A stretch of DNA of 64,000 bases from Nakamurella alba (GTDB lineage: Bacteria > Actinomycetota > Actinomycetes > Mycobacteriales > Nakamurellaceae): NCBI RefSeq assembly GCF_009707545.1, contig NZ_WLYK01000002.1, positions 308,087 to 372,086 on the forward strand, in the 5' to 3' direction. The translations under genes were made by a program, and so were the position numbers. The notes under the pieces were generated by a model. The model was not told the origin of the DNA. It ran no database searches and saw nothing but the letters and a program-made list of their open reading frames with translations. Within the stretch, counting starts at the first letter, position 1. The number at the start of each line of letters is the position of its first letter. Positions 36,185 to 47,165 of this stretch are shown here, in pieces.

Positions 36185-37455
36185 GCGCCCCGCTGTCCCC
36201 CGTCCCGACCGCGACCGAGGCCGGGATGCTCGACGGCCGGCTGGCACTGGACCGCTGCGACGAGCTCGCGACCATCTCCGCCCTGCCCGGCCGGATCGAC
36301 CGCTTCTACCTGACCCCCGAGCACGCCCGGGGCAATGCCCTGGTGGCGCAGTGGATGTCGGCCGCCGGCATGACGGTGTGGCAGGACGAGGTCGGGAACC
36401 AGTGCGGTCGGTACGAGGGCACCGAGCCCGGGCTGCCGTCACTGCTGCTCGGCTCGCACCTGGACACCGTCCCCGACGCCGGCCGCTACGACGGCCCGCT
36501 CGGGGTGATGATCGCGATCGCCGTGGTGCAGCGGCTGCACGACCGGGGTGTGCGGCTGCCGTTCGCGGTGGACGTGCTCGGCTTCTCCGACGAGGAGGGC
36601 ACCCGGTTCGGCACCGCACTCATGGGCAGCCGCGGCGCGGCGGGCACCTGGGACCCGGCCTGGTGGAACCTGGTGGACGACAACGGGACCGACCTGGCGA
36701 CCGCGTTCCGCGAGTTCGGACTGGACCCGGCCGAGGTGGCCCGGGCCGGCCGCCGCAGCGAGGACGTGATCGCCTACCTGGAGGCGCACATCGAGCAGGG
36801 CCCGTACCTGGAGGACGCCGGCCAGCCGCTCGGCGTGGTCAGCTCCATCGCCGGTGCCCGCCGGTTCAACCTGGCGATCCTCGGCGAGGCCCGGCACGCG
36901 GGCGGCACCCCGTACGCCCGCCGCCGGGATGCCGCGATCGGCGCCAGTCACGCGGTGCTGGAGATCGAGAAGCTGGCCCGCGCCGCGGGTTGCATCGCCA
37001 CCGTCGGCCGTTTGCAGGCCTATCCCGGCGGGGTGAACGTGATCCCGGGCCGGGTGGAGTTCAGCCTGGACCTGCGCGCCGAGTACGACGCCGACCGCGA
37101 CCTGGTCTGGGAGAAGATCCACGACGCGATCCTGGCCCGTTGCGCGCGGCTGGGCCTGCGCTTCGTGGTGGAGGAGAACCACAGCGCGCCGGCGGTCTGG
37201 TGCGCGGACGACCTGCGGGCCGCCGTGCAGCACGGCATCAAATCGGTCGGCGGGGTCGAGCCGATGCAGATGTTCAGCCGGGCCGGCCACGACGCGATGG
37301 CGATCGCCGCGATCACCGGGATCGGCATGCTGTTCATCCGCTGCGAGGACGGGATCTCCCACCACGCCAGCGAGGCCGTCATGCTGGACGACGTCGCCGT
37401 GGCGATCGACGCCTTCGAGGCCACCGTGCTCGAGGTGGCCCGCCGGTACGCCTGA
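36181..37455 (+). CDS. Allantoate amidohydrolase-type M20 metallohydrolase
   Basis: This 424-residue binuclear metal enzyme of the AllC/N-carbamoyl-amino-acid hydrolase family has ligands visible in GSHLDTV (His93), YDGPLG (Asp104), DEEGTRF (Glu138-139), then ARHAGGTPYARR and the late SGAGHDA-type segment SRAGHDAMA, and ISHHASE. The allantoate role fits the coupled PucG-like gene; N-carbamoyl-amino-acid or ureidoglycolate hydrolysis are alternatives. The ATG overlaps the aminotransferase stop, with AAGGAGG about ten bases upstream. Confidence 0.88.
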   Translation: MSAPLSPVPTATEAGMLDGRLALDRCDELATISALPGRIDRFYLTPEHARGNALVAQWMSAAGMTVWQDEVGNQCGRYEGTEPGLPSLLLGSHLDTVPDAGRYDGPLGVMIAIAVVQRLHDRGVRLPFAVDVLGFSDEEGTRFGTALMGSRGAAGTWDPAWWNLVDDNGTDLATAFREFGLDPAEVARAGRRSEDVIAYLEAHIEQGPYLEDAGQPLGVVSSIAGARRFNLAILGEARHAGGTPYARRRDAAIGASHAVLEIEKLARAAGCIATVGRLQAYPGGVNVIPGRVEFSLDLRAEYDADRDLVWEKIHDAILARCARLGLRFVVEENHSAPAVWCADDLRAAVQHGIKSVGGVEPMQMFSRAGHDAMAIAAITGIGMLFIRCEDGISHHASEAVMLDDVAVAIDAFEATVLEVARRYA

Positions 37456-37517
37456 ATCCCGACCGACCGACCGCAACGCACCCCGCCGACGCCACACCTG
37501 CTGCAGCAGCACAGCTG

Positions 37518-38705
37518 TCAGCGCGACGGCCAGCGCCAGGACGGACCGTCCAGCAGCCCCTGGTCCGCCACCGCGGTGCGACCGTCGGTCTTGATCAGCT
37601 CGGCGGCCGCCGTCCGCACGTCGAGAGCCTCGGCGGCGGCGGCGATCCCGGCGACCAGCGCCCGGGCGTGGGTGATCACCAGGACCTGGCACCGCCCGGC
37701 GGCCTGCGCGATCAGCGCGCCCAGCGCCGGCAGCAGGTCCGGGTGCAGGCTGGTCTCCGGCTCGTTGAGCACCATCAGCTCGGGCGGCCGCAGGGTGAGC
37801 AGCGCCGCCGCCCACAGCAGGTAGCGCAGCGTCCCGTCGGACAGCTCCACCGCGCGCAGCGGCCGCAGCACCCCCCGCTGCCACAGCTGCACCTCGAAAA
37901 GCCCGTCGTTGACTGCGATCTCCACGCGGCTACCGGGGAAGGCGGCGTCGACGGCCGCCCTGAGCTCCTGGTCGTCGCCGTTCTCCAGGATGGTCTGCAG
38001 GGCGGCGGCCACGTCGCTGCCGTCGGAGGCGAGCACCGGTGTCCGGGTGCCGGGCCGGGGGACCCGGGCCGGGGCGTGCCGGTCGGTGCGCACCGAGTCG
38101 TAGAACCGCCACTCCCGCAGGCGGTCGGCGAGCAGTACCGGTTCCGGGGCGCGGACCGGGTCGATGGCGTGGGTGAGGATGCTGCGGTAGGGCGCCAGGT
38201 TCCGGTGCAGCACCTGCAGCCGGCCGCGGTCGTCCTCGTCGCGTGCCCGCAGCAGCGGCCCGCCGCGCTCCACCAGGACGGTGGACGGCCGCAACACCGG
38301 TGCAGCCCAGATGGTCTCGTTCTTGATCTCCGGGTCCTGGACGAACTTCGTGCCGCCCGGCGGCGCCCCGACCGGCAGTCCGAAGTCGACCGCGTATCCG
38401 AGGTCCTCGCCGGTGAAGCCCAGACGGAGTGCGACCGGCGCCTTGCCCACCCGACCCTGGATCCGGCCGGACCGGTCCGCCACCCGGGCGCCGTCCGGAC
38501 CGGCGTACAGCACCGAGCCGAGACCGCCCTCGGCCGCCAGCGCGCCGACCGCACCGTCCCTGGCCATCGCCGCGATCATTTGCAGGGACCGGTAGAGGCC
38601 CGTCTTCCCGGAACCGTTCGCCCCGGTGACCACCGTCAGCGGAGCCAGCGGCAGCACCAGGTCCTGCAGCGAGCGGTAGTTCTGCACCGCGACCGTGGTC
38701 AGCAC
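37518..38705 (-). CDS. AAA-type ATPase of the RecF/OLD-like class
   Basis: This 395-residue ABC-like ATPase has VQNYRSLQDLVLPLAPLTVV at the N-terminus, Walker A GANGSGKT (about 29-36), and near the C-terminus LSDGTLRYLLWAAALL (signature-like), Walker B LMVLNEPETSLHPDLLP and the His switch in VITHA. It is a stand-alone AAA_21/DUF2813-like ATPase with no TOPRIM domain. Such proteins are found in defence and repair contexts, but the neighbours here give no partner. It is convergent with the allantoate amidohydrolase gene and divergent from the chorismate mutase leader. Confidence 0.88.
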   Translation of the reverse strand: MLTTVAVQNYRSLQDLVLPLAPLTVVTGANGSGKTGLYRSLQMIAAMARDGAVGALAAEGGLGSVLYAGPDGARVADRSGRIQGRVGKAPVALRLGFTGEDLGYAVDFGLPVGAPPGGTKFVQDPEIKNETIWAAPVLRPSTVLVERGGPLLRARDEDDRGRLQVLHRNLAPYRSILTHAIDPVRAPEPVLLADRLREWRFYDSVRTDRHAPARVPRPGTRTPVLASDGSDVAAALQTILENGDDQELRAAVDAAFPGSRVEIAVNDGLFEVQLWQRGVLRPLRAVELSDGTLRYLLWAAALLTLRPPELMVLNEPETSLHPDLLPALGALIAQAAGRCQVLVITHARALVAGIAAAAEALDVRTAAAELIKTDGRTAVADQGLLDGPSWRWPSR

Positions 38706-38741
38706 CGTGCCACCGTAGGACCCGGGTCCGACACCCCGGGG

Positions 38742-38770
38742 TTGGCGGCGTCCCGAACATGTGGTTTCAT
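38742..38770 (+). promoter_or_regulatory. Candidate promoter of the chorismate mutase leader
   Basis: TTGGCG (38742-38747) and TTTCAT (38765-38770) are separated by 17 bases. This places the transcription start very close to the leader ATG at 38777, so the leader message may be leaderless. The -10 is weak, hence modest confidence. Confidence 0.35.
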
Positions 38771-38776
38771 CGCTGC

Positions 38777-38833
38777 ATGGCCAGTCGAGAGTTTTACTTC
38801 GGGTACCGGACTCCGGTGCCCGTCAGCGGCTGA
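38777..38833 (+). CDS. Phe/Tyr-rich leader peptide of the chorismate mutase gene
   Basis: This is an 18-codon frame: MASREFYFGYRTPVPVSG, then TGA. Four aromatic codons (UUU, UAC, UUC, UAC) fall within five codons at positions 6-10, the control-codon cluster expected for a gene of Phe/Tyr synthesis. It is followed 16 bases later by an intrinsic terminator and then the chorismate mutase gene. No Shine-Dalgarno sequence is seen, consistent with a leaderless start. The second half of the frame can fold as ggtaccgg/ccggtgcc (38802-38820). Its ggactccgg segment (38808-38816) can alternatively pair with the left arm of the terminator. Confidence 0.82.
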   Translation: MASREFYFGYRTPVPVSG

Positions 38834-38849
38834 TCCACGCCCACGACGA

Positions 38850-38882
38850 CGCCCCGAGGTCCACCAGGACCCGGGGCGTTTT
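38850..38882 (+). terminator. Attenuator terminator before chorismate mutase
   Basis: The stem cgccccgaggtcc (38850-38862) pairs with ggacccggggcg (38867-38878) with one bulge and a 4-base loop. It is followed by TTTT (38879-38882). It lies between the leader peptide and the chorismate mutase ATG. The segment 38854-38862 (ccgaggtcc) can instead pair with 38808-38816 in the leader frame, a plausible antiterminator. Confidence 0.85.
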
Positions 38883-38924
38883 CCGTGCCGGGGCCGGGGG
38901 TCGGGGCAGAATGAGGAACGAGTC

Positions 38925-39296
38925 ATGACCAGCAGCACCAGTGCCGTCCGCACCCCGGTCGGCGACCGTCCGGCCACCGGTCCGGCGGCGAGAGGAATGC
39001 GTCACGTGTCCGAGCCCGCTCCCCTGCCGGAGATCCCCGTCCCGTCCGACCAGGACGGCATCGACCTGCTCCGGGTCGAGATCGACGCCGCCGACGCGGA
39101 GATCGTCCGGCTGATCCAGCGCCGCACCGCGCTGTCGCAGGCGATCGGGCAGGCCCGCAAGTCGCTCGGCGGACCGCGGATCGTCTACAGCCGGGAGATG
39201 GCCATTCTCGACCGCTTCCGCGCCCTCGGCCCGGCCGGCACCGATCTCGGGATGCTGCTGCTGGCGATGGGCCGCGGAAAGCTCGGCCGCAAGTAG
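38925..39296 (+). CDS. Chorismate mutase, AroQ (Rv0948c-like) class
   Basis: This 123-residue all-helical enzyme converts chorismate to prephenate for Phe and Tyr synthesis. The family core begins DLLRVEIDAADAEIVRLIQR, with RRTALSQAIGQARKSLGG and IVYSREMAILDRF, and ends LLLAMGRGKLGRK. This matches the short monofunctional actinobacterial type that works with DAHP synthase. The first 40 residues are a variable lead. The ATG at 38925 has GAGGA seven bases upstream; an internal start (VSEPAPLPE) is possible. An aromatic leader peptide and terminator upstream indicate attenuation. In mycobacteria this gene neighbours the pcrA homologue; here about 11 kb separates them. Confidence 0.93.
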   Translation: MTSSTSAVRTPVGDRPATGPAARGMRHVSEPAPLPEIPVPSDQDGIDLLRVEIDAADAEIVRLIQRRTALSQAIGQARKSLGGPRIVYSREMAILDRFRALGPAGTDLGMLLLAMGRGKLGRK

Positions 39297-39333
39297 GCCC
39301 AGTTCGGCAGATGCCGCCAGGGCGCCGCCGGTC

Positions 39334-40020
39334 TCAGACCAGCCGGCGGTCGGTCGCCCAGCGGGAGAGCTCGTAGCGGTTGGACTTCTGCGTCTTGCGC
39401 AGCACCGCGGACACATGGGTCTCGACCGTCTTCACCGAGATGAACAGCTGGGCCGCGATCTCCTTGTAGGCGTACCCGCGGGCGAGCAGCTTGAGCACCT
39501 CGCGCTCCCGGGGCGACAGCATGTCCAGCTCCGGGTCGGTCACCGGTGCGGCGCCGGGCCGGTCGGAGAAGGCATCCAGGACGAACCCGGCCAGCCGCGG
39601 CGAGAACACCGCGTCCCCGCTCGCCACCCGCACCACGGCATCGGCGAGTTCGTTGCCGGAGATGGTCTTGGTGACGTAGCCGCGGGCGCCGGCCCGGATC
39701 ACGTTGATCACGTCCTCGGCGGCGTCGGACACCGACAGCGCCAGGAACACCACCGACGGCAGGTCAGGGTGGACCTGTTCGAGCACCGCGCGCCCGCCGC
39801 CGTCCGGCATGTGCACGTCCAGCAGCACCACGTCCGGCGGGTCACCGACGATCCGGACGACCGCCTCGGACACCGACCCGGCCTCGCCGATGATGCTGAT
39901 CCGGTCGTCCTGCAGCCGGGCCAGTTCGGCCTGCACACCCGAGCGGAAGAGGGCGTGGTCGTCGACCAGGAACACGCGCACGGGTCTGGTCGGCGGGACC
40001 ACCGGGGTGGGTTCGGTCAT
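39334..40020 (-). CDS. NarL/LuxR-family response regulator
   Basis: This 228-residue protein has a receiver domain (about 14-130: VFLVDDHALFRSGV, phospho-acceptor Asp in VVLLDVHMPDG, Lys in YVTKTISG) and a C-terminal LuxR helix-turn-helix (LSPREREVLKLLARGYAYKE, then KTVETHVSAVLRK). It overlaps the histidine kinase stop by four bases (ATGA), so it is the cognate partner. The TerC-terminal WATDRRLV is typical of actinobacterial members. Likely targets include the divergent PspC operon at 41972. Confidence 0.95.
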   Translation of the reverse strand: MTEPTPVVPPTRPVRVFLVDDHALFRSGVQAELARLQDDRISIIGEAGSVSEAVVRIVGDPPDVVLLDVHMPDGGGRAVLEQVHPDLPSVVFLALSVSDAAEDVINVIRAGARGYVTKTISGNELADAVVRVASGDAVFSPRLAGFVLDAFSDRPGAAPVTDPELDMLSPREREVLKLLARGYAYKEIAAQLFISVKTVETHVSAVLRKTQKSNRYELSRWATDRRLV

Positions 40021-41858
40021 CGGGCACCTTCCCGGGCCGCCGGCTGCTCGTCGCCCGCCGGTTCGGCACCGGGCACGCGAGAGACGGGCATCGACAGCTC
40101 GATCTCGGTCCCCGCGCCGGGCGAGGACCGCACGACGGCTCGTCCGCCGTGCCGTTCCATCCTGCCCCGGACCGATTCGGCCAGCCCGCGCCGGTCCGCG
40201 CCCACCGCCTCCGGGTCGAAGCCGGCACCGCGGTCACGGACGAACACCGAGGCGGTGCCGTCCTCGATCTCGGCGTAGACGCTGATGTCGGTCACCTCGG
40301 CGTGCTTGGCGGCGTTGACCATCGCCTCGCGGGCGGCGGCGACCAGGGCAGCCAGGTGCTGGTCCATTCCGGTGTCGCCGACGACGACCGGGGCGACCGC
40401 CACCGCATAGGTGTCCTCCACCTCACCCGCCGCCAGCGCCAGCGCCGCCGCGAAGGTGGTGTCCGGCGCCGCCGGCTCGGCACCCGGGGACGCGTAGCCC
40501 GCCGGCCCGTACAACCAGGTCCGCAGCTCCCGCTCCTGACCGCGGGCCAGCCGCTGCACCTCGCGCGGGTCGGCGGCCTGGCGCTGGATCAGCGCGAGGG
40601 TCTGCAGCACGGAATCGTGCAGGTGCGCGGCGATCTCGGCGCGTTCGCGCTCGCGGATCCGGCCCTGCCGCTCGGTGCCCAGGTCGCGGACCAGCCTGAC
40701 CCACCACGGGATGGTGATGACCGCGACGCCGATCAGCGTCAGCAGCACCGCGATGAGCGCGGACCGCACCGCGGTGAAGTCGAGCTGGCCGAGGGCGAAC
40801 ACGGACAGGCCGCCGACCACCAGCAGGCAGCCGCCGATCAGCCGCCACCACCCGGACCCGCCCGGACCGACGATGCCCACGGCGGTGCGCCGCCACTTCG
40901 CCCGCCGGGCGTCGTCGGCCTCCCGCCAGATCAGCGCGGCACCGACCGCGGCCAGGCCGAGCGGGCCGAGCACCCAACCCAGCACCTGGCCCAGCCCGAG
41001 GGCGGTGGCGGCGATCATCAGCGCCAGCCCGACCGCGCCGATGCCCAGCGCCTGCCGCCGGTCGTTGCGGGAGCTGCGTTCCGGGGCCGCCGCCGAGGTG
41101 GCCGGCCGCTGCGGGACGAAGATCCACAGCAGGGCGTAGGCCAGCACGCCGGCCCCGCCCATCACCGCCATCAGCGCGAAGACCACCCGGACCCAGCCGA
41201 CTGGCACCTTCAGATGGGTGGACAGCCCGCCGGCCACGCCGCCGATCACCGCTCCGTCGCGGGACCGGAACAGCTTCGGGATGCCGTCCGGTGTGGTCGG
41301 ATCGGTGGGTAGCGGTGGCAGGGCGCCCGCCGATGGAGTGATGTCGGGAGCAATGGCGTCGGTGGCATCGGGGACGCCGGGGCCGGCCGGCCGGTGCGGG
41401 CGCCGCTGCCCGTCGACCGGTCCCGCGGCATCAGGACCCGACGGGTCGGAGCCCGGCACCGTCATTTCCGGCGCGGCGACCCCGCCCTCCCGCAGCTCCT
41501 GCTCGGTCCCACGGTGGGACGTCCCCCCGGTCGTCGGGTCAGGGATCACGTCCGGGGTCGTACCGGGGTGCCCCGGCCGGGCGCCCGGGTCGGGGAGTGC
41601 CGGCCCCTTCCGGAGGTCGACGGATCCGTCCGGGTCACCGTTCCGGCGCGGGGTGCCCGCCGTCCACTGCGTCGGGATCTGGTCCGCGGTGCCGGCCACC
41701 GCATCGTCGGAAGTCCTTCCCGCACCACGGGTCCCGGCCGGGTCCGGACCACCACCCGCGCGGTGCGGCATGCGGTGCCACCGCGGCAGCAGGCCACGGC
41801 GGTCGGCCGACCGGCCGCTGCTGCGCTGGCCCGACCCGGGCACGGAGGAGGAACTCAC
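40017..41858 (-). CDS. Histidine kinase with N-terminal PspC domain
   Basis: This protein of about 613 residues has a Pro/Gly-rich lead of about 190 residues and a PspC domain (about 192-250: LFRSRDGAVIGGVAGGLSTH). More membrane helices follow, then a HisKA_3 dimerisation region with the phospho-His in IAAHLHDSVLQTLAL, and a HATPase (AREAMVNAAKHAE, then VRDRGAGFDPEAVG). This is the actinobacterial PspC-kinase type thought to sense envelope stress. The start is uncertain; a GTG at 41858 is used and later starts are possible because the lead is not conserved. It is coupled to the response regulator and divergent from a second PspC protein. Confidence 0.88.
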   Translation of the reverse strand: MSSSSVPGSGQRSSGRSADRRGLLPRWHRMPHRAGGGPDPAGTRGAGRTSDDAVAGTADQIPTQWTAGTPRRNGDPDGSVDLRKGPALPDPGARPGHPGTTPDVIPDPTTGGTSHRGTEQELREGGVAAPEMTVPGSDPSGPDAAGPVDGQRRPHRPAGPGVPDATDAIAPDITPSAGALPPLPTDPTTPDGIPKLFRSRDGAVIGGVAGGLSTHLKVPVGWVRVVFALMAVMGGAGVLAYALLWIFVPQRPATSAAAPERSSRNDRRQALGIGAVGLALMIAATALGLGQVLGWVLGPLGLAAVGAALIWREADDARRAKWRRTAVGIVGPGGSGWWRLIGGCLLVVGGLSVFALGQLDFTAVRSALIAVLLTLIGVAVITIPWWVRLVRDLGTERQGRIRERERAEIAAHLHDSVLQTLALIQRQAADPREVQRLARGQERELRTWLYGPAGYASPGAEPAAPDTTFAAALALAAGEVEDTYAVAVAPVVVGDTGMDQHLAALVAAAREAMVNAAKHAEVTDISVYAEIEDGTASVFVRDRGAGFDPEAVGADRRGLAESVRGRMERHGGRAVVRSSPGAGTEIELSMPVSRVPGAEPAGDEQPAAREGAR

Positions 41859-41971
41859 CCCACCAGGGTCACACGGGCGCGCGCGAAGGGGTATCCGGGA
41901 GGACCCCGGTTCGCCGAACCAGGGTGATCCCCGATGGTGCTCGGACCCCTCTCCCGGCCACTGTTGATGCC

Positions 41972-43573
41972 ATGACCGACAGCTGGCCGCAGACCGGCCT
42001 CCCTCCCCAGGCATCCGGAACGGATCGCCGCAGCCGTCTCCCGCGGCGCTCGGCGGGTGACCGCAAGATCGCCGGTGTGGCCGGCGGCCTCGGGCGCGCC
42101 CTCGGCGTCGACCCGGTCGTCCTCCGGGTCGCGTTCGTCGTCCTCACCATCTTCGGCGGCTTCGGCGCGCTGCTCTACGTGCTGGGCTGGCTGCTGCTGC
42201 CGGACGAGCGCGACGAGGTCTCCGCCGCCGAGGCGCTGATCGGCCGCGGCCGGTCGTCCGTGCCCCCGGTGCTCGCCGTCGGCCTCGCGGTGATCGCCGC
42301 GATCAGCCTGATCTCGATCTTCTCCTGGGGCCTGCCGTTCTGGCCGCTGGTCATCATCGGCGCGATCATCGCGGTGAAGGTCGCCCGCCGCCGGAACCGG
42401 TTCGGCGGGGACTGGGACCAGCACGCCGAGCGGCGTGCCCGCCGGTTCGCCGAGCAGAGCGGCCGCTGGGAGCAGCGCGCCGACCAGTGGGCCTCGCAGA
42501 TCGCCGATCACGCCGACCGGATGGCCCGGCACGCCGGCACCTGGGGCCGGCAGGCGGAGGAGTGGGTCGACCGGCAGGGCTGGAACAAGGGCGGTCACGG
42601 CTGCGGCCGTGGCCGGAACCGCGGCGCGAGCGTCACCGGCAACCGCGCCGGGTCGACCGACACCTCCCGGCCGGACTCGCCGTTCGACCAGCCGGCGTTC
42701 TGGGACAGCCCGCGGCCGACCGACCGGGTGCCCGGATCCGGCCCGACCCGGCCGGAGCCCCGGGACCGGGTGGACTTCTCGAAGAGCGCGCCGACCGCGG
42801 ACGCCCCGTCCGGTCCGGAAGCGGCCCGCCGCGAGCCGTCCGTCGACGATCCGTACGGTGTCGCCGACCGCACCCCGCCCGCCTGGGACCCGCTGGGTGT
42901 CGCGCCGTTCGCCTGGGACCTGCCGGAACCGTCCTCGCCGCAGCCGACGACCGTGGTCCGCACCCGGCCCCGCGGGCTGGGCGCCGTCGGCCGGATCACC
43001 GTCGCGCTCGCCTTCCTGTCCGGCGGACTGATGACGGCCGGCATCTTCGCCGGCTGGTGGGCCCTGCCCTGGGCCGCGGTCACCGGCACCGCCCTCGGTG
43101 TGCTCGCGTTCGGGCTGCTCGCCTCCGCGCTGGTCGGCCGAGGCCGCTCGCTGATCCCCGCCGGGGTGTTCCTGTCCCTGGTCACGGTGGCCCTCGGGGT
43201 CACCGGGATCCACGGCACCGAGGGCTTCGGCCAGCAGGAGTGGCGGCCGACCTCGGTCAGCCAGCTGGAGGACGAGTACGAGCTGAACGCCGGGTACGGG
43301 CAACTGGACCTGTCGGCGCTGCAGATCCCGGCCGGCGAGACCGAGGAGGTCACCCTGGTGGTCCGGGCCGGGCACGGGGCGGTCGTGCTGCCGGCCGGCA
43401 TCGGCGGAACGGTCACCTGCGAGGCGGACGCCGGCTCGGTGGACTGCCTGGGCGACCGGATCAGCGGCGTCGACCGGTCGACGACCCAGACCCTCACCGC
43501 GACGGAGGGCAACGGGAACCTGGACCTGACGATCGAGGTCCGGGCGGGCAACGCGGAGGTGACCCGTGGCTGA
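41972..43573 (+). CDS. PspC-domain membrane protein with LiaF-like C-terminus
   Basis: This 533-residue protein has a PspC domain (about 28-90: RKIAGVAGGLGRALGVDPVV) with membrane helices, two more helices (about 95-135), and a long charged linker (about 140-320). Three further helices follow (about 335-415), then an extracytoplasmic beta domain (about 430-533: EYELNAGYGQLDLSALQIPA and VRAGHGAVVLPAGIG) resembling the cell-wall-active antibiotic response (LiaF/DUF4097-like) fold. It likely works with the divergent PspC kinase in envelope stress. The ATG at 41972 begins MTDSWPQTG. The next small gene overlaps by eight bases. Confidence 0.88.
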   Translation: MTDSWPQTGLPPQASGTDRRSRLPRRSAGDRKIAGVAGGLGRALGVDPVVLRVAFVVLTIFGGFGALLYVLGWLLLPDERDEVSAAEALIGRGRSSVPPVLAVGLAVIAAISLISIFSWGLPFWPLVIIGAIIAVKVARRRNRFGGDWDQHAERRARRFAEQSGRWEQRADQWASQIADHADRMARHAGTWGRQAEEWVDRQGWNKGGHGCGRGRNRGASVTGNRAGSTDTSRPDSPFDQPAFWDSPRPTDRVPGSGPTRPEPRDRVDFSKSAPTADAPSGPEAARREPSVDDPYGVADRTPPAWDPLGVAPFAWDLPEPSSPQPTTVVRTRPRGLGAVGRITVALAFLSGGLMTAGIFAGWWALPWAAVTGTALGVLAFGLLASALVGRGRSLIPAGVFLSLVTVALGVTGIHGTEGFGQQEWRPTSVSQLEDEYELNAGYGQLDLSALQIPAGETEEVTLVVRAGHGAVVLPAGIGGTVTCEADAGSVDCLGDRISGVDRSTTQTLTATEGNGNLDLTIEVRAGNAEVTRG

Positions 43574-43787
43574 TCAACAGCCCTCGCGCCGGGTCGACAT
43601 CCTCGGCCTGATCTTCGGGGTGATCTTCCTCGGGGTGGCGGTCGGGTCCTTCGGCGGCAGCCCGCTCTGGCTGTTCTCCGAGGCCGGCAAGTGGATCGTC
43701 ACCGGCATCATCGGCCTGATCGGCATCGGGTTCCTGATCAGCGCCCTCCCCCGGCGCAAGCAGGAGCAGCAGGCCTCCGGTCGCTGA
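43566..43787 (+). CDS. Small two-helix membrane protein
   Basis: This 73-residue protein (MADQQPSRRVDILGLIFGVI) has membrane segments at about 12-30 and 42-60. The GTG start at 43566 lies within the end of the PspC/LiaF-like gene, so translation is coupled. It probably belongs to the same envelope-stress module. A strong hairpin follows at 43822-43861. Confidence 0.82.
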   Translation: MADQQPSRRVDILGLIFGVIFLGVAVGSFGGSPLWLFSEAGKWIVTGIIGLIGIGFLISALPRRKQEQQASGR

Positions 43788-43821
43788 ACCTGTCGGCGAT
43801 CCGCCCGCCGGCACGAACCTC

Positions 43822-43861
43822 CACCGCCCGCCCCGTCCGAGAACCCGGACCGGGCGGGCGG
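43822..43861. terminator. Hairpin terminator after the PspC operon
   Basis: The arms accgcccgccccgtcc and ggaccgggcgggcggt pair over 16 bases with one mismatch and an 8-base loop. It lies between convergent genes (plus stop 43787, minus stop 43926), so it may serve both; tgtcgtgtcg follows on the plus strand. Confidence 0.72.
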
Positions 43862-43925
43862 TGTCGTGTCGCGGTGTCCTGTCCGGTGCCCCGACCCACG
43901 GGCGGCATCGGACGTGCCCGGGCCC

Positions 43926-46906
<2,981 letters not shown>

Positions 46907-47165
46907 GAGGGTCTGCCTCTCGATCGGGCCTGGGACGGCACACGGACAACGACGTGTGCCGACCGGTCCCTCCCTGGGTTTCTCTCCCGGAGGTGTCCCC
47001 GCCGGTCCGGTCACCCGGGCCGGCGGATGTGACGCTCGGTCGCGGTCCGTGCCCGGGAGCATCGCCCGGTCACGCGGAACCCAAGTCACCGTCGTCGGTC
47101 AGCGGCACCACCCTACGACATGCCCCGGCCGCCCGCGGTCGTGGCGCGATCGTGGTCCCGGACCC

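Noticed and set aside
36351..39296. Very long plus-strand frame (about 980 codons) across the allantoate hydrolase, AAA ATPase and chorismate mutase genes
   Set aside because: Only its last 124 codons match a family (chorismate mutase). The rest is Arg/Pro/Gly-rich shadow of genes in other frames, as expected at this GC content.
46907..47165. Purine riboswitch before guaA
   Set aside because: I looked for a conserved three-way junction and saw none; the gap has only GC-rich sequence.
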